Assembly (NCBI RefSeq): GCF_001458355.1 | Contig: NZ_CYSA01000019.1 | Location: 124,001-188,000, forward strand | Source of the DNA: Thalassovita gelatinovora | Lineage (GTDB): Bacteria > Pseudomonadota > Alphaproteobacteria > Rhodobacterales > Rhodobacteraceae | Direction: 5' to 3' | Length of the DNA stretch: 64,000 bases | Shown here: positions 28,201 through 35,993 of the stretch, piece after piece | How the letters are laid out: every line of letters starts with the position of its first letter | Numbering within the stretch: position 1 is the stretch's first letter | Translations under genes and position numbers: made by a program | The notes under the pieces: model-generated | Seen by the model: only the letters and a program-made list of their open reading frames with translations | The model's database searches: none | Told to the model about the DNA's origin: nothing

Positions 28201-29747
28201 AGCCGATCCGCTTGGTTTCCGGTTTTTTGACCGTCGGCATGTGGACCATGGCCAGCCGGATTCTGGGCTTCGTTCGGGATGCGATAATCCTGAATTACCT
28301 TGGCACCGGCCCCGCCTATGAAGCCTATGTCGTCGCCTTCCGCCTGCCCAACATGTTCCGCCGCTTCTTTGCCGAAGGGGCGTTCAACATGGCTTTCATT
28401 CCGCAATATTCCAAGCGGCTGGCAGGTGAGGGAGAAGAAAACGCCGACGCATTTGCCAGTCAGGCCTTTGCCGGATTGGCGTCGGTACTGATCGCGCTGA
28501 CGCTTCTGGCGCAGCTTGTGATGCCGTGGCTGATTTACGGATTGGCGTCGGGTTTTGCCGGTCAGGATCAATATGATCTGTCCGTGGTCTTTGGCAGGAT
28601 CGCCTTTCCCTATATCCTGTTCATTTCGCTGGCCGCGCTGTTATCCGGCGTCTTGAATGCCCATGGCCGGTTTGCCGCCGCCGCTGCCGCTCCGGTCTTG
28701 TTGAATATTCTGGTGATCAGCGCGATGGTCGTTGCCGTGTTTGGCGGCTTCGATATCGCCTTTGCTTTGATCTGGACCATCCCTGTTGCCGGGGTTGCGC
28801 AAATGGGTCTGGTTTGGATCGCGGCGCGGCGGTCGGGTTTTCAACTGACCTGGATGCGGCCACGCTGGACGCCCCAAATGCGCCGCTTGGTGCGGGTCGC
28901 GATTCCCGCCGCTTTGGCCGGTGGCGTGGTTCAGGTCAATCTGCTGGTGGGGCAGCAAGTGGCCAGCTACTTCGACCGCGCAGTAGGCTGGCTTTATGCC
29001 GCGGACCGGCTCTATCAGTTGCCGCTGGGCGTCGTTGGCATCGCCATCGGGATCGTTTTGCTGCCCGATCTGTCACGCCGCCTGAAAGACGCCGACGACA
29101 CCGGGTCACGGGATGCGCTCAGCCGCGCGGCGGAAATATCGTTGGCGCTGACCATCCCTGCCGCCGTGGCGTTGGTGGTGATCCCGCTGCCGCTGGTTTC
29201 GGTCCTGTTTGAACGCGGCGCGACCCGCGCCGATGACAGCGCGGCCATCGCGGTGGCGGTGGCAATTTATGGCCTCGGCTTGCCCGCTTTCGTAATGCAG
29301 AAGATCCTGCAACCGCTGTTCTTCGCCCGCGAAGACACCCGCACGCCCTTTTATTATGCGCTGGTGGCGATGCTGGTAAACGCCACAGTTGCCATCGGGT
29401 TGGCCTTTGTCATCGGCTGGCTGGCTTCGGCCATTGCGACCACTTTGGCCGGTTGGGTGATGGTGGGTCTTTTGACAAAAGGGGCGCGCAGTTTTGGCGA
29501 TGTGGCGCGGTTTGATTCCCGCTTTCGCGCCCGTATTTGGCGCATTGTCGCTGCCGCGCTGGCGATGGGGGCCATTTTATGGGGCGGCATGGTCCTGCTG
29601 ACGCCGTTCCTTGGCATGGGCGGAATTCGCTATGGCGCGCTTGCCGTTTTGGTACTGTTGGGCATCGTCAGCTACTTCGCCATCGGTCAAATGATCGGCG
29701 CGTTCCGACTGTCCGAATTCAAACGCACGATGCGCCGGGGCTCCTGA
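28197..29747 (+). CDS. murJ: Lipid II flippase MurJ
   Basis: MOP-superfamily flippase moving lipid II across the inner membrane for peptidoglycan synthesis. The 516 residues have about fourteen membrane segments. The N-terminal signatures are MASRILGFVRDAIIL and FRLPNMFRRFFAEGAFNMAFIP, whose RRFFAEGAF is diagnostic of MurJ. It starts with GTG overlapping the glnD stop, indicating translational coupling with glnD. Confidence 0.95.
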   Translation: MKPIRLVSGFLTVGMWTMASRILGFVRDAIILNYLGTGPAYEAYVVAFRLPNMFRRFFAEGAFNMAFIPQYSKRLAGEGEENADAFASQAFAGLASVLIALTLLAQLVMPWLIYGLASGFAGQDQYDLSVVFGRIAFPYILFISLAALLSGVLNAHGRFAAAAAAPVLLNILVISAMVVAVFGGFDIAFALIWTIPVAGVAQMGLVWIAARRSGFQLTWMRPRWTPQMRRLVRVAIPAALAGGVVQVNLLVGQQVASYFDRAVGWLYAADRLYQLPLGVVGIAIGIVLLPDLSRRLKDADDTGSRDALSRAAEISLALTIPAAVALVVIPLPLVSVLFERGATRADDSAAIAVAVAIYGLGLPAFVMQKILQPLFFAREDTRTPFYYALVAMLVNATVAIGLAFVIGWLASAIATTLAGWVMVGLLTKGARSFGDVARFDSRFRARIWRIVAAALAMGAILWGGMVLLTPFLGMGGIRYGALAVLVLLGIVSYFAIGQMIGAFRLSEFKRTMRRGS

Positions 29748-29761
29748 CCCCCACATCCCCT

Positions 29762-30445
29762 TCAGCGGTGGCGCATCCGGTCGCGCATCCGGCGCCAACC
29801 GCCCGGACAGACGAAGATCGACAGGACAAAACCCGAAACAAAACCGCCCAGATCAGCGACCCAATCGGGCTGAGACCCAAAGAGCAAACCAAAGACCAAT
29901 TGGATTCCCATCAAGAACCCGATCAGTGAAAAGGCCCGTGTTTGCCGTTCGCCCAGCTGCCCCAACCGCAACCATAACAAATAAGTGAACGCCCCGATCA
30001 ACGCATAAGCCCCGGGAAACGCCCCGATCAACGGGATCGGTGTCTGCACCAGAACACCATACGCCAATGCCCCGATGACAGCCCCAACGACAAAAACCGC
30101 TAAAACCGCAACTTGGCTGAACACTTCTCCGACCATCTTGCCCAGCGCAAGAACCATCACCCCGGCAAACAGCGCTTGGGTGAAGCTGACATGGATAAAG
30201 GCGTAGGACAGCAACCGGATCACATGTTCGGCTGGCCAGCGCCCATTCGACAGCATCCAATCAAAGATATCCGAAGAAAAGGCATAGCGCTGCACCGCCT
30301 CCAATCGCCACCCCACCGCTTCGGGCCCGAAAAAGCCAGCACGCGCGCCAAGCTGAAACACCGCCTCGATTCCAACGATCAACAGGGCCAGGGCGGCGAC
30401 CACCGGCGGCAAAGGATTCAGGGGGCTGTTATTGTGACTGCTCAT
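29762..30445 (-). CDS. Rhomboid-fold membrane protein lacking catalytic residues
   Basis: A 227-residue protein with about six membrane segments and rhomboid layout. The canonical catalytic positions are altered. The GxSG serine loop reads IGAFPGAYALIGAF, with no serine. The final-helix His of the usual HLGGF is Asp in WVADLGGFVSGF. The first-motif Asn region reads FIHVSFTQALFAG. It should therefore be a pseudoprotease, if the alignment by eye holds. The start at 30445 has AAGGAG seven bases upstream; the frame runs on upstream antisense to trpS, which I reject. It is divergent from trpS and converges with murJ. Confidence 0.8.
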   Translation of the reverse strand: MSSHNNSPLNPLPPVVAALALLIVGIEAVFQLGARAGFFGPEAVGWRLEAVQRYAFSSDIFDWMLSNGRWPAEHVIRLLSYAFIHVSFTQALFAGVMVLALGKMVGEVFSQVAVLAVFVVGAVIGALAYGVLVQTPIPLIGAFPGAYALIGAFTYLLWLRLGQLGERQTRAFSLIGFLMGIQLVFGLLFGSQPDWVADLGGFVSGFVLSIFVCPGGWRRMRDRMRHR

Positions 30446-30517
30446 CGGGCTCTCCTTGACGGGCCATTGGGCCATGGGTAAGCCAGCCGCACAGATAAAT
30501 CCAGACGGAGATGTACC

Positions 30518-31564
30518 ATGTCGGATGCGGTCCAAACGCAATCCACCCCGAATGCCGGTTTCACCCCCCGGGTCTTTTCGGGCATCCAACCCACAGGCAA
30601 CTTGCATTTGGGAAATTATCTCGGCGCGCTCAAACGCTTCGCCGATGCTCAGAACAAGGGCATTCAATCGATCTATTGCATGGTCGACCTGCATGCGATC
30701 ACCGTCTGGCAGGACCCTGCCGATTTGGCCCGCGCCACCCGCGAATTGTGCGCCGGCTTCATCGCCGCTGGCATCGACCCGGAAAAATCGATTCTGTTCA
30801 ACCAGAGCCAGGTGCCCGAACACACCCAGTTGGCCTGGATCTTCAACTGCGTCGCCCGGTTGGGCTGGATGCAGCGGATGACCCAGTTCAAGGACAAAGC
30901 GGGCAAGAACGCGCAGAATGCCTCGTTGGGGCTGCTTGCCTATCCGGCGCTGATGGCGGCCGACATCCTGGTCTATCACGCCACCCATGTGCCGGTGGGT
31001 GAGGACCAGAAACAACACCTGGAACTGACCCGCGACATCGCGATCAAGTTCAACCACGATTACGGCGTCGATTTCTTTCCCATCACCGAACCGGTGATCG
31101 AGGGCGCGGCGACCCGCGTGATGTCGTTCCGCGACGGCACCAAGAAGATGTCGAAATCCGATCCGTCGGACATGAGCCGGATCAACCTCACCGACGATGC
31201 CGATGCCATCGCCAAGAAGATCCGCAAGGCCAAGACCGATCCCGAACCGCTGCCCGACAGCATCGAGGGGCTAGAAGACCGCCCCGAGGCGCGCAACCTG
31301 GTCAACATCTACGCCGCGCTGGCAGATCTGACGCCGGAACAGGTGATCGCCGAACATGCTGGTCAGCAATTCGGAGCATTCAAACCGGCGCTCGCCGACC
31401 TTGCAGTAGCGAAGCTCGCGCCGATTTCGACCGAAATGTCGCGGCTGATGCAGGACCAGGGTGAAATCGACAGCATCCTGCGCCGCGGTGCCGACCGCGC
31501 CAGGGAAATCGCCACGCCGATCCTGCAGAAAACCTACGATATCACCGGCATGATCCGCTCGTGA
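30518..31564 (+). CDS. trpS: Tryptophanyl-tRNA synthetase
   Basis: Class I aminoacyl-tRNA synthetase charging tRNA-Trp. The HIGH-type motif is in [17 protein letters not shown] near residue 20 and KMSKS is in [10 protein letters not shown] near residue 210. The length of 348 residues is typical of the bacterial enzyme. A GGAG-type ribosome site lies upstream of the ATG. The gene is followed closely by copy B of the two-hairpin intergenic element. Confidence 0.97.
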   Translation: MSDAVQTQSTPNAGFTPRVFSGIQPTGNLHLGNYLGALKRFADAQNKGIQSIYCMVDLHAITVWQDPADLARATRELCAGFIAAGIDPEKSILFNQSQVPEHTQLAWIFNCVARLGWMQRMTQFKDKAGKNAQNASLGLLAYPALMAADILVYHATHVPVGEDQKQHLELTRDIAIKFNHDYGVDFFPITEPVIEGAATRVMSFRDGTKKMSKSDPSDMSRINLTDDADAIAKKIRKAKTDPEPLPDSIEGLEDRPEARNLVNIYAALADLTPEQVIAEHAGQQFGAFKPALADLAVAKLAPISTEMSRLMQDQGEIDSILRRGADRAREIATPILQKTYDITGMIRS

Positions 31565-31582
31565 ACCTTCCCCCCCCCCGGG

Positions 31583-31658
31583 GCTTCTTCTGTTCTGAAC
31601 AATATCCTCGGGGGTGAATTGGCCGAAGGCCAAGAGGGGGCAGAAAGCCCCCTCCTCC
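31583..31658 (+). repeat. Intergenic two-hairpin element, copy B
   Basis: Second copy: CTTCTTCTGTTC lead, AATATCCTCGGGGGTG, hairpin 1 TTGGCC/GGCCAA around GAA (31619-31633), hairpin 2 GAGGGGGC/GCCCCCTC around AGAAA (31634-31654), then CTCC. It lies 18 bases after the trpS stop, preceded by a run of ten C, and separates trpS from the convergent L,D-transpeptidase gene. Confidence 0.85.
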
Positions 31659-31677
31659 GCCCCATCTCAACCGGTGC

Positions 31678-32223
31678 TCAGATCAGCCGGACCCGGGTTC
31701 CGACCGCCACCATGCCATACAGTTCGGCAATCATTTCATTATAAAGCCCGATGCAGCCATCCGATGACCGCCGACCGATTTTGCGCGTGTCATGCGTGCC
31801 GTGGATTCGGTAATATTGCCAACTGAGATACAGCGCATGTGTCCCCAGCGGATTTTCCGGACCGGCTGGGATCATCGGTGGCAAGCTTGGGTCGCGTTCG
31901 CGCATCGACGGCGTCGGTGTCCATGTCGGCCCTTCTTTCTTGCGCACGACCTTGGTGTATCCCAACCGCGTCAGATCCTCGCTCAGCGGAACCGAGGTGG
32001 GAAAGATCCGGTAGATCGATTCATCCGCGTTCCAGAAATGCAAAGCCCGCGACGCGGTATCCGCGATGATCAGCCCCCCGCCCAGATCCTCGAAATGATC
32101 GCGCCAGTCGACACGTTTGAAACTGGATACGTTGTGCCGAACCGTCTCGACCGCCAATGCGGGACTGGCCAGTCCTGCCAACCCTGTGGCGAGAACCGTT
32201 CGTCGCGATATCTTGGGTGCCAT
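31678..32223 (-). CDS. L,D-transpeptidase (ErfK/YbiS/YcfS/YnhG domain), Tat-exported
   Basis: Periplasmic cysteine transpeptidase that forms 3-3 cross-links or attaches proteins to peptidoglycan. The 181 residues begin with a twin-arginine signal (APKISRRTVLATGLAG). The YkuD catalytic motif is at the C-terminus: HGTHDTRKIGRRSSDGCIGL, with the nucleophilic Cys; the residue after GCI is Gly where Arg is usual, seen in related rhodobacterial proteins as I recall. The start is ATG 32223 with AGGAG upstream, not the longer in-frame ORF. Confidence 0.91.
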   Translation of the reverse strand: MAPKISRRTVLATGLAGLASPALAVETVRHNVSSFKRVDWRDHFEDLGGGLIIADTASRALHFWNADESIYRIFPTSVPLSEDLTRLGYTKVVRKKEGPTWTPTPSMRERDPSLPPMIPAGPENPLGTHALYLSWQYYRIHGTHDTRKIGRRSSDGCIGLYNEMIAELYGMVAVGTRVRLI

Positions 32224-32405
32224 TGATGTCTCCTGTTCGCTTGCTTCAGGGACAAATTGAGCAAAAGGCACCTATTCGCAATTCACAAGATGGTGTGGCA
32301 TCGTGGCCGCCTATGCACCGCCATCGCCGAACCTCTTGCCCCGGTGATCTACGGTATGGACCTTCCCCGTGCGCGCCCCTAGTCTGCGCCACGAAGGAGA
32401 AGACC

Positions 32406-33269
32406 ATGGCACTCAGCAATACGATCCGCACCTATTTCAAAGACACCTGGCATCAGGGGGACTACCCTGTGATGAATGCCGCCGATCATGGCGCGTGGCT
32501 GGGCAGTACCGTATTTGACGGGGCCCGGTTCGTTGATGGTTTGACACCCGATCTGGACGCCCATTGCGCCCGGGTGAACCGATCCGCCAAGGCGTTGATG
32601 ATCGAACCCACGGTGTCGGATGAAGACATGGTCGATCTGGTCCACGAGGGCCTGCGCGGTTTCGACAAAGGTACCGCAGTCTATATCCGCCCGATGTATT
32701 GGGCGATACATGGTGATAGCACTGGCATCATGCCGATGGCCGGCGAAACCGGATTTGCAATTTCTCTGGAAGCCGTGCCAATGGCCCCGGCCGAAGCGGC
32801 CACCACGTTGACCCGCACCCGGTTCCGTCGCCCGGTGCTGGAAAACGCGGTCTGCAATGCCAAGGCGGGCTGCCTTTATCCCAACAATGCCCGGATGATC
32901 GCCGAAGCGAAATCGAAAGGCTTCGGCAATGCCTTGGTCGCCGACGCGATGGGCAATGTCGCCGAAAGCGCCACCGCGAATGTTTTCATGGTCCGCGATG
33001 GCGAGGTTTTCACACCGATCGGAAACGGCACTTTCCTGTCCGGGATCACCCGAGCGCGTCATATCAAGAACCTGCGCGCGGATGGGTTCAAGGTTCATGA
33101 AGCCGTGTTGACCTTCGAGGATTTCGAACAGGCTGACGAAGTGTTCCTGTCGGGCAACATGAACAAGGTCACCCCGGTCACCGCGCTGGACGACACAACC
33201 TACGCCGTCGGCCCGATCACCAAACGCGCCCGCGAACTTTACTGGGACTGGGCCCATTCGAAGGGCTGA
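32406..33269 (+). CDS. Branched-chain amino acid aminotransferase-like class IV PLP enzyme
   Basis: Fold-type IV aminotransferase of 287 residues, annotated in related genomes as branched-chain amino acid aminotransferase. The PLP-lysine segment is VCNAKAGCLYPNNARMIAEA and the conserved Glu is in NVAESATANVFMV. The N-terminal HGAWLGSTVFDGARF is family-typical. ATG 32406 has GAAGGAG at ideal spacing; the frame upstream is open but uninterpretable. Branched-chain substrates are the family default, but D-amino acid or 4-amino-4-deoxychorismate relatives share the fold, so I leave the symbol blank. Confidence 0.88.
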   Translation: MALSNTIRTYFKDTWHQGDYPVMNAADHGAWLGSTVFDGARFVDGLTPDLDAHCARVNRSAKALMIEPTVSDEDMVDLVHEGLRGFDKGTAVYIRPMYWAIHGDSTGIMPMAGETGFAISLEAVPMAPAEAATTLTRTRFRRPVLENAVCNAKAGCLYPNNARMIAEAKSKGFGNALVADAMGNVAESATANVFMVRDGEVFTPIGNGTFLSGITRARHIKNLRADGFKVHEAVLTFEDFEQADEVFLSGNMNKVTPVTALDDTTYAVGPITKRARELYWDWAHSKG

Positions 33270-33332
33270 GCAGAGCCCCTGAGACACCATCAGGCCGGGC
33301 AGGAATTTGGGCGCAGCTGTTGAATGCCCCGC

Positions 33333-33767
33333 CTAAAGCCCGGCCAGCAATCCTCGCGCTGCGGCTTCGATCAGGTCCAGAACACCGTTGAAATCGCGTG
33401 TATAATAGGGATCGGGGACCTCTGAAACGCCCCGATCAGCATATTCTGCAAACCGCCGCACCGGCGTTTCGCTACCGTCGGGCCGCAGGTTTTCGATATT
33501 GGCCAGGTTGTCCCGATCCATCGCCAGAATCAGGTCAAACCTGTTGAAATCCAAAACCGTGAACTGCCGTGCCCTCAGTTCGGACAAATCAACCTGACGC
33601 TGCAGGGCGGCCTTCTGCATCGGGCCATACGGCGCTTCGCCCACATGCCAATTCGACGTGCCCGCGCTGTCGAGCCGCAATTCAGGTGCCAATTTGCGCA
33701 TCACCCCCTCGGCTGCGGGGGATCGGCAGATGTTTCCAAGGCAAACGAACAGGATATGGCTGGTCAC
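33333..33767 (-). CDS. Low-molecular-weight protein-tyrosine phosphatase
   Basis: A 144-residue LMW-PTP. The P-loop CLGNICRS (CX5R-S) lies at residues 10-17 and the catalytic Asp loop is VPDPYYTRDF. Such enzymes dephosphorylate tyrosine kinases of polysaccharide export or other proteins; here no tyrosine kinase is adjacent. The start is a GTG giving VTSHILFVCLG, with GGAG six bases upstream. It is divergent from the sirtuin gene across 43 bases. Confidence 0.93.
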   Translation of the reverse strand: MTSHILFVCLGNICRSPAAEGVMRKLAPELRLDSAGTSNWHVGEAPYGPMQKAALQRQVDLSELRARQFTVLDFNRFDLILAMDRDNLANIENLRPDGSETPVRRFAEYADRGVSEVPDPYYTRDFNGVLDLIEAAARGLLAGL

Positions 33768-33810
33768 AGGGGGCTCCTTTACGGCACAGTATCTAGGGTA
33801 AGGGGGAGAG

Positions 33811-34503
33811 ATGGAAAAGATCGTTATTCTGACCGGCGCGGGCATTTCCGCTGAAAGCGGCCTTGGTACTTTTCGTGACGAAGGCGGGCTTTGGGCGCAA
33901 CACCGGATCGAAGATGTGGCAACACCCGAAGGGTTTGCCCGCAATCCGCAGCTGGTGCACGACTTTTACAATGCGCGGCGCTTGCAAGCCACCCGTTCCC
34001 TGCCCAATTCCGCCCACACCGCGCTGGCCCTGCTGGAGGCCGAGCATCCCGCGCAAGTGATCATCATCACCCAGAATGTGGACGGGTTGCACGAAGCGGC
34101 CGGATCGCGCACGGTGCTGCATATGCATGGCCGTTTGGCGGGGGCACTTTGCGCCAAATGCGGTCACCGCTGGGCCGCACCCGACGCCATGCGGCCCGAT
34201 GATCCGTGCCCGGCCTGTTCCACCCCTGCAACCCGGCCCGATATCGTCTGGTTTGGTGAAATCCCCTATCACATGGGTGAAATCTGGGACCATCTGCGCG
34301 ACGCCGATCTGTTCGCCGCCATTGGTACATCAGGCGAAGTCTATCCCGCTGCGGCCTTTGTGCAAGATGCCGACCGCCATGGAGCACATACGGTGGAACT
34401 GAATCTGGAACCCTCGTCGGTCGTGTCCGATTTTTCCGAAACCCATTTCGGAAAAGCGACCGAAACCGTACCGCTATGGGTGAAAAACCTGCTGAACGGC
34501 TGA
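33811..34503 (+). CDS. cobB: NAD-dependent protein deacylase (Sir2/CobB family)
   Basis: Class III sirtuin of 230 residues removing acyl groups from lysines with NAD+. The NAD motif is VILTGAGISAESGLGTFRD, followed by TQNVDGLHEAAG and the catalytic His in LHMHGRL. The zinc module has CAKCG and CPAC. In E. coli CobB a Tyr and Arg after the first motif confer desuccinylase activity; here the corresponding stretch reads AQHRIEDVATPEGF, so the Arg is kept and the Tyr position is uncertain. A bidirectional hairpin follows. Confidence 0.93.
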   Translation: MEKIVILTGAGISAESGLGTFRDEGGLWAQHRIEDVATPEGFARNPQLVHDFYNARRLQATRSLPNSAHTALALLEAEHPAQVIIITQNVDGLHEAAGSRTVLHMHGRLAGALCAKCGHRWAAPDAMRPDDPCPACSTPATRPDIVWFGEIPYHMGEIWDHLRDADLFAAIGTSGEVYPAAAFVQDADRHGAHTVELNLEPSSVVSDFSETHFGKATETVPLWVKNLLNG

Positions 34504-34538
34504 AGCCAGCTTCGGGTCCGGGCAGAGCTGAAACGAAA

Positions 34539-34563
34539 ACAGCCGGGTACGAAACCCGGCTGT
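34539..34563 (-). terminator. Terminator between cobB and the copper-chaperone gene
   Basis: The perfect ten-base arms ACAGCCGGGT and ACCCGGCTGT surround ACGAA. Read on the minus strand the stem runs into TTTTCGTTT, a fair T tract, so it mainly ends the copper-chaperone transcript; it could also stop cobB read-through. Confidence 0.82.
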
Positions 34564-34600
34564 TGCGTTGCCAAAACGGTCCTATGGACCGGTTGCCGAC

Positions 34601-35110
34601 TTAGTTCGACGGTTGGCCCATTTTCATTTTTCCATGCCCCATCTTGCTGTGATCCATGTTACCAGCCATCGGCTTGCGGTTCAGGTCGACCGGTACTTCG
34701 ACGACGACATCGCCCGCCTTTTCAAAGCTCAGGGTCACAGTGACGATCGCGTCTTGTTCGAACGGGGCTTTCAGGCCCAGGAACATCACGTGTTTGCCAC
34801 CGCGCTGCATGGCAATCATGCCGTCCTTGGGCAGATCGAAGCCTTCTTCCACATGCACCATCTTCATCACGCCATCGGCGTTTTCCATATGGGTATGCAG
34901 TTCTACCCGTTCGGCTGCGTCCGAGCTGGCCGAAACCAGATGATCGTCCTGACCGGTTTGGTTTTCGATCATCATGAAGGCCGCGCCGGAATTCGACATC
35001 ATCGACGATGCGCGGGCATAAGGGTCTTTGACCATGATACCGTCTGCAAAGGCGGGGACGGCAAGAACAGTGGCCGCAACGGCGGCGAAAATGGTGGATT
35101 TGAACGACAT
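34601..35110 (-). CDS. Periplasmic copper chaperone PCu(A)C
   Basis: Exported copper-binding protein that delivers Cu(I) to cytochrome oxidase assembly. A signal peptide occupies residues 1-22 (ending AVPAFA). The PCuAC ligands are visible: VELHTHMENADGVMKMVH supplies His and Met, and RGGKHVMFLG the HxM pair. A C-terminal Met/His-rich tail (MAGNMDHSKMGHGKMKMG) adds further copper-binding capacity, beyond the minimal domain. The start at 35110 has AAGGAG upstream. The small gene directly upstream is probably a partner, with 50 bases between them. Confidence 0.91.
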   Translation of the reverse strand: MSFKSTIFAAVAATVLAVPAFADGIMVKDPYARASSMMSNSGAAFMMIENQTGQDDHLVSASSDAAERVELHTHMENADGVMKMVHVEEGFDLPKDGMIAMQRGGKHVMFLGLKAPFEQDAIVTVTLSFEKAGDVVVEVPVDLNRKPMAGNMDHSKMGHGKMKMGQPSN

Positions 35111-35160
35111 GGATCGCTCCTTTTTTTTGACGGTTGGATAAATGTTTGGATTTCGAGTTG

Positions 35161-35511
35161 TCAAAAAATCGCAGGTGGCCCGCGGGCGGTTGCGGGAACG
35201 ATATCGCCCATGGCCACCACCCTGCCGGTTTCGATCTGCAACGTGACCACCTGCCCCAAGGGACGCAAGAACTGGAGAGGCGGTCCCTCATGCAGCGCGA
35301 AAAGTGATAAGGCATAATCGGGACAAATATGCGGCTTGCCCACCGGCTGACCGTTTTGATCGACCAATACCGATATCGGGCCGAATCCGGTGCACAGAAC
35401 AATCTCACCCGCGGCATTGGGCATACCACGCGCTACCGCCATCGACTGACCGGTCAAGGTCAGCAGCGCAGCCAGCACAAGGGCAAGATATGAGCGCAAC
35501 ACCGGTTTCAT
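35161..35511 (-). CDS. Small exported protein, DUF2946-like, next to copper chaperone
   Basis: A 116-residue protein with an N-terminal hydrophobic segment (YLALVLAALLTLTGQ), so secreted or membrane-anchored. Two cysteines (LCTGFG and HICPDYA) and a His next to the second resemble DUF2946 proteins, which occur near copper genes in proteobacteria. I could not identify a Shine-Dalgarno for ATG 35511, so the start is tentative. It precedes the PCuAC gene on the same strand and is probably cotranscribed. A copper-related role is inferred from context only. Confidence 0.65.
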   Translation of the reverse strand: MKPVLRSYLALVLAALLTLTGQSMAVARGMPNAAGEIVLCTGFGPISVLVDQNGQPVGKPHICPDYALSLFALHEGPPLQFLRPLGQVVTLQIETGRVVAMGDIVPATARGPPAIF

Positions 35512-35551
35512 CAAAGCAGATATATTGTGCTGAACGAGAATGTGAAAGCGA

Positions 35552-35589
35552 CAAAAGGAAACAGCCCCGCCGGGTATCCGGCAGGGCTG
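35552..35589 (-). terminator. Rho-independent terminator after rpmB
   Basis: On the minus strand, CAGCCCTGCCGG and CCGGCGGGGCTG form a twelve-base stem (one G-U) with an ATAC loop and the tail TTTCCTTTTGT. It lies 26 bases after the rpmB stop. Confidence 0.88.
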
Positions 35590-35614
35590 CACCAATTCGA
35601 GATGTCAAAAAGAC

Positions 35615-35902
35615 TTAGGCTGTGGCTTGTGCCTTGGCGATGTCTTTTTTGATCTTCAGCGCGTTGGCCGACAGTTCGGTATCCTTGGCTTTGGCCAAGA
35701 ACGCGTCCAGCCCACCACGGTGATCAACCGAGCGCAAAGCAGCGGCGGTGATGCGCATCTTGAAACCGCGACCCAAGGTTTCGGATTGCAGCGTAACGTC
35801 GTTCAGGTTGGGCAGGAAACGACGCTTGTTTTTGTTGTTGGCGTGGCTGACATTGTTGCCAGACATCGGGCCTTTACCGGTCAGTTCGCAGCGGCGCGAC
35901 AT
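35615..35902 (-). CDS. rpmB: 50S ribosomal protein L28
   Basis: Ribosomal large-subunit protein of 95 residues. The N-terminus [20 protein letters not shown] and [12 protein letters not shown] are diagnostic of L28. It is lysine/arginine-rich as expected, and slightly long compared with E. coli L28 (78 residues), as usual for alphaproteobacteria. It stands alone, with a terminator after it. Confidence 0.97.
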   Translation of the reverse strand: MSRRCELTGKGPMSGNNVSHANNKNKRRFLPNLNDVTLQSETLGRGFKMRITAAALRSVDHRGGLDAFLAKAKDTELSANALKIKKDIAKAQATA

Positions 35903-35993
35903 GTGTCTATCCTCGTCTCATCAACGGAGCACTTCCGGCCCCTACAACATAAATGGACGCCGCCGCAGGCAGCGCCCTGAATTCCGTTTCGCG

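Noticed and set aside
29762-31057. Longer reading of the rhomboid-fold gene
   Set aside because: The extra 204 codons lie antisense to trpS and lack any signal, and the internal ATG at 30445 has a strong ribosome site.
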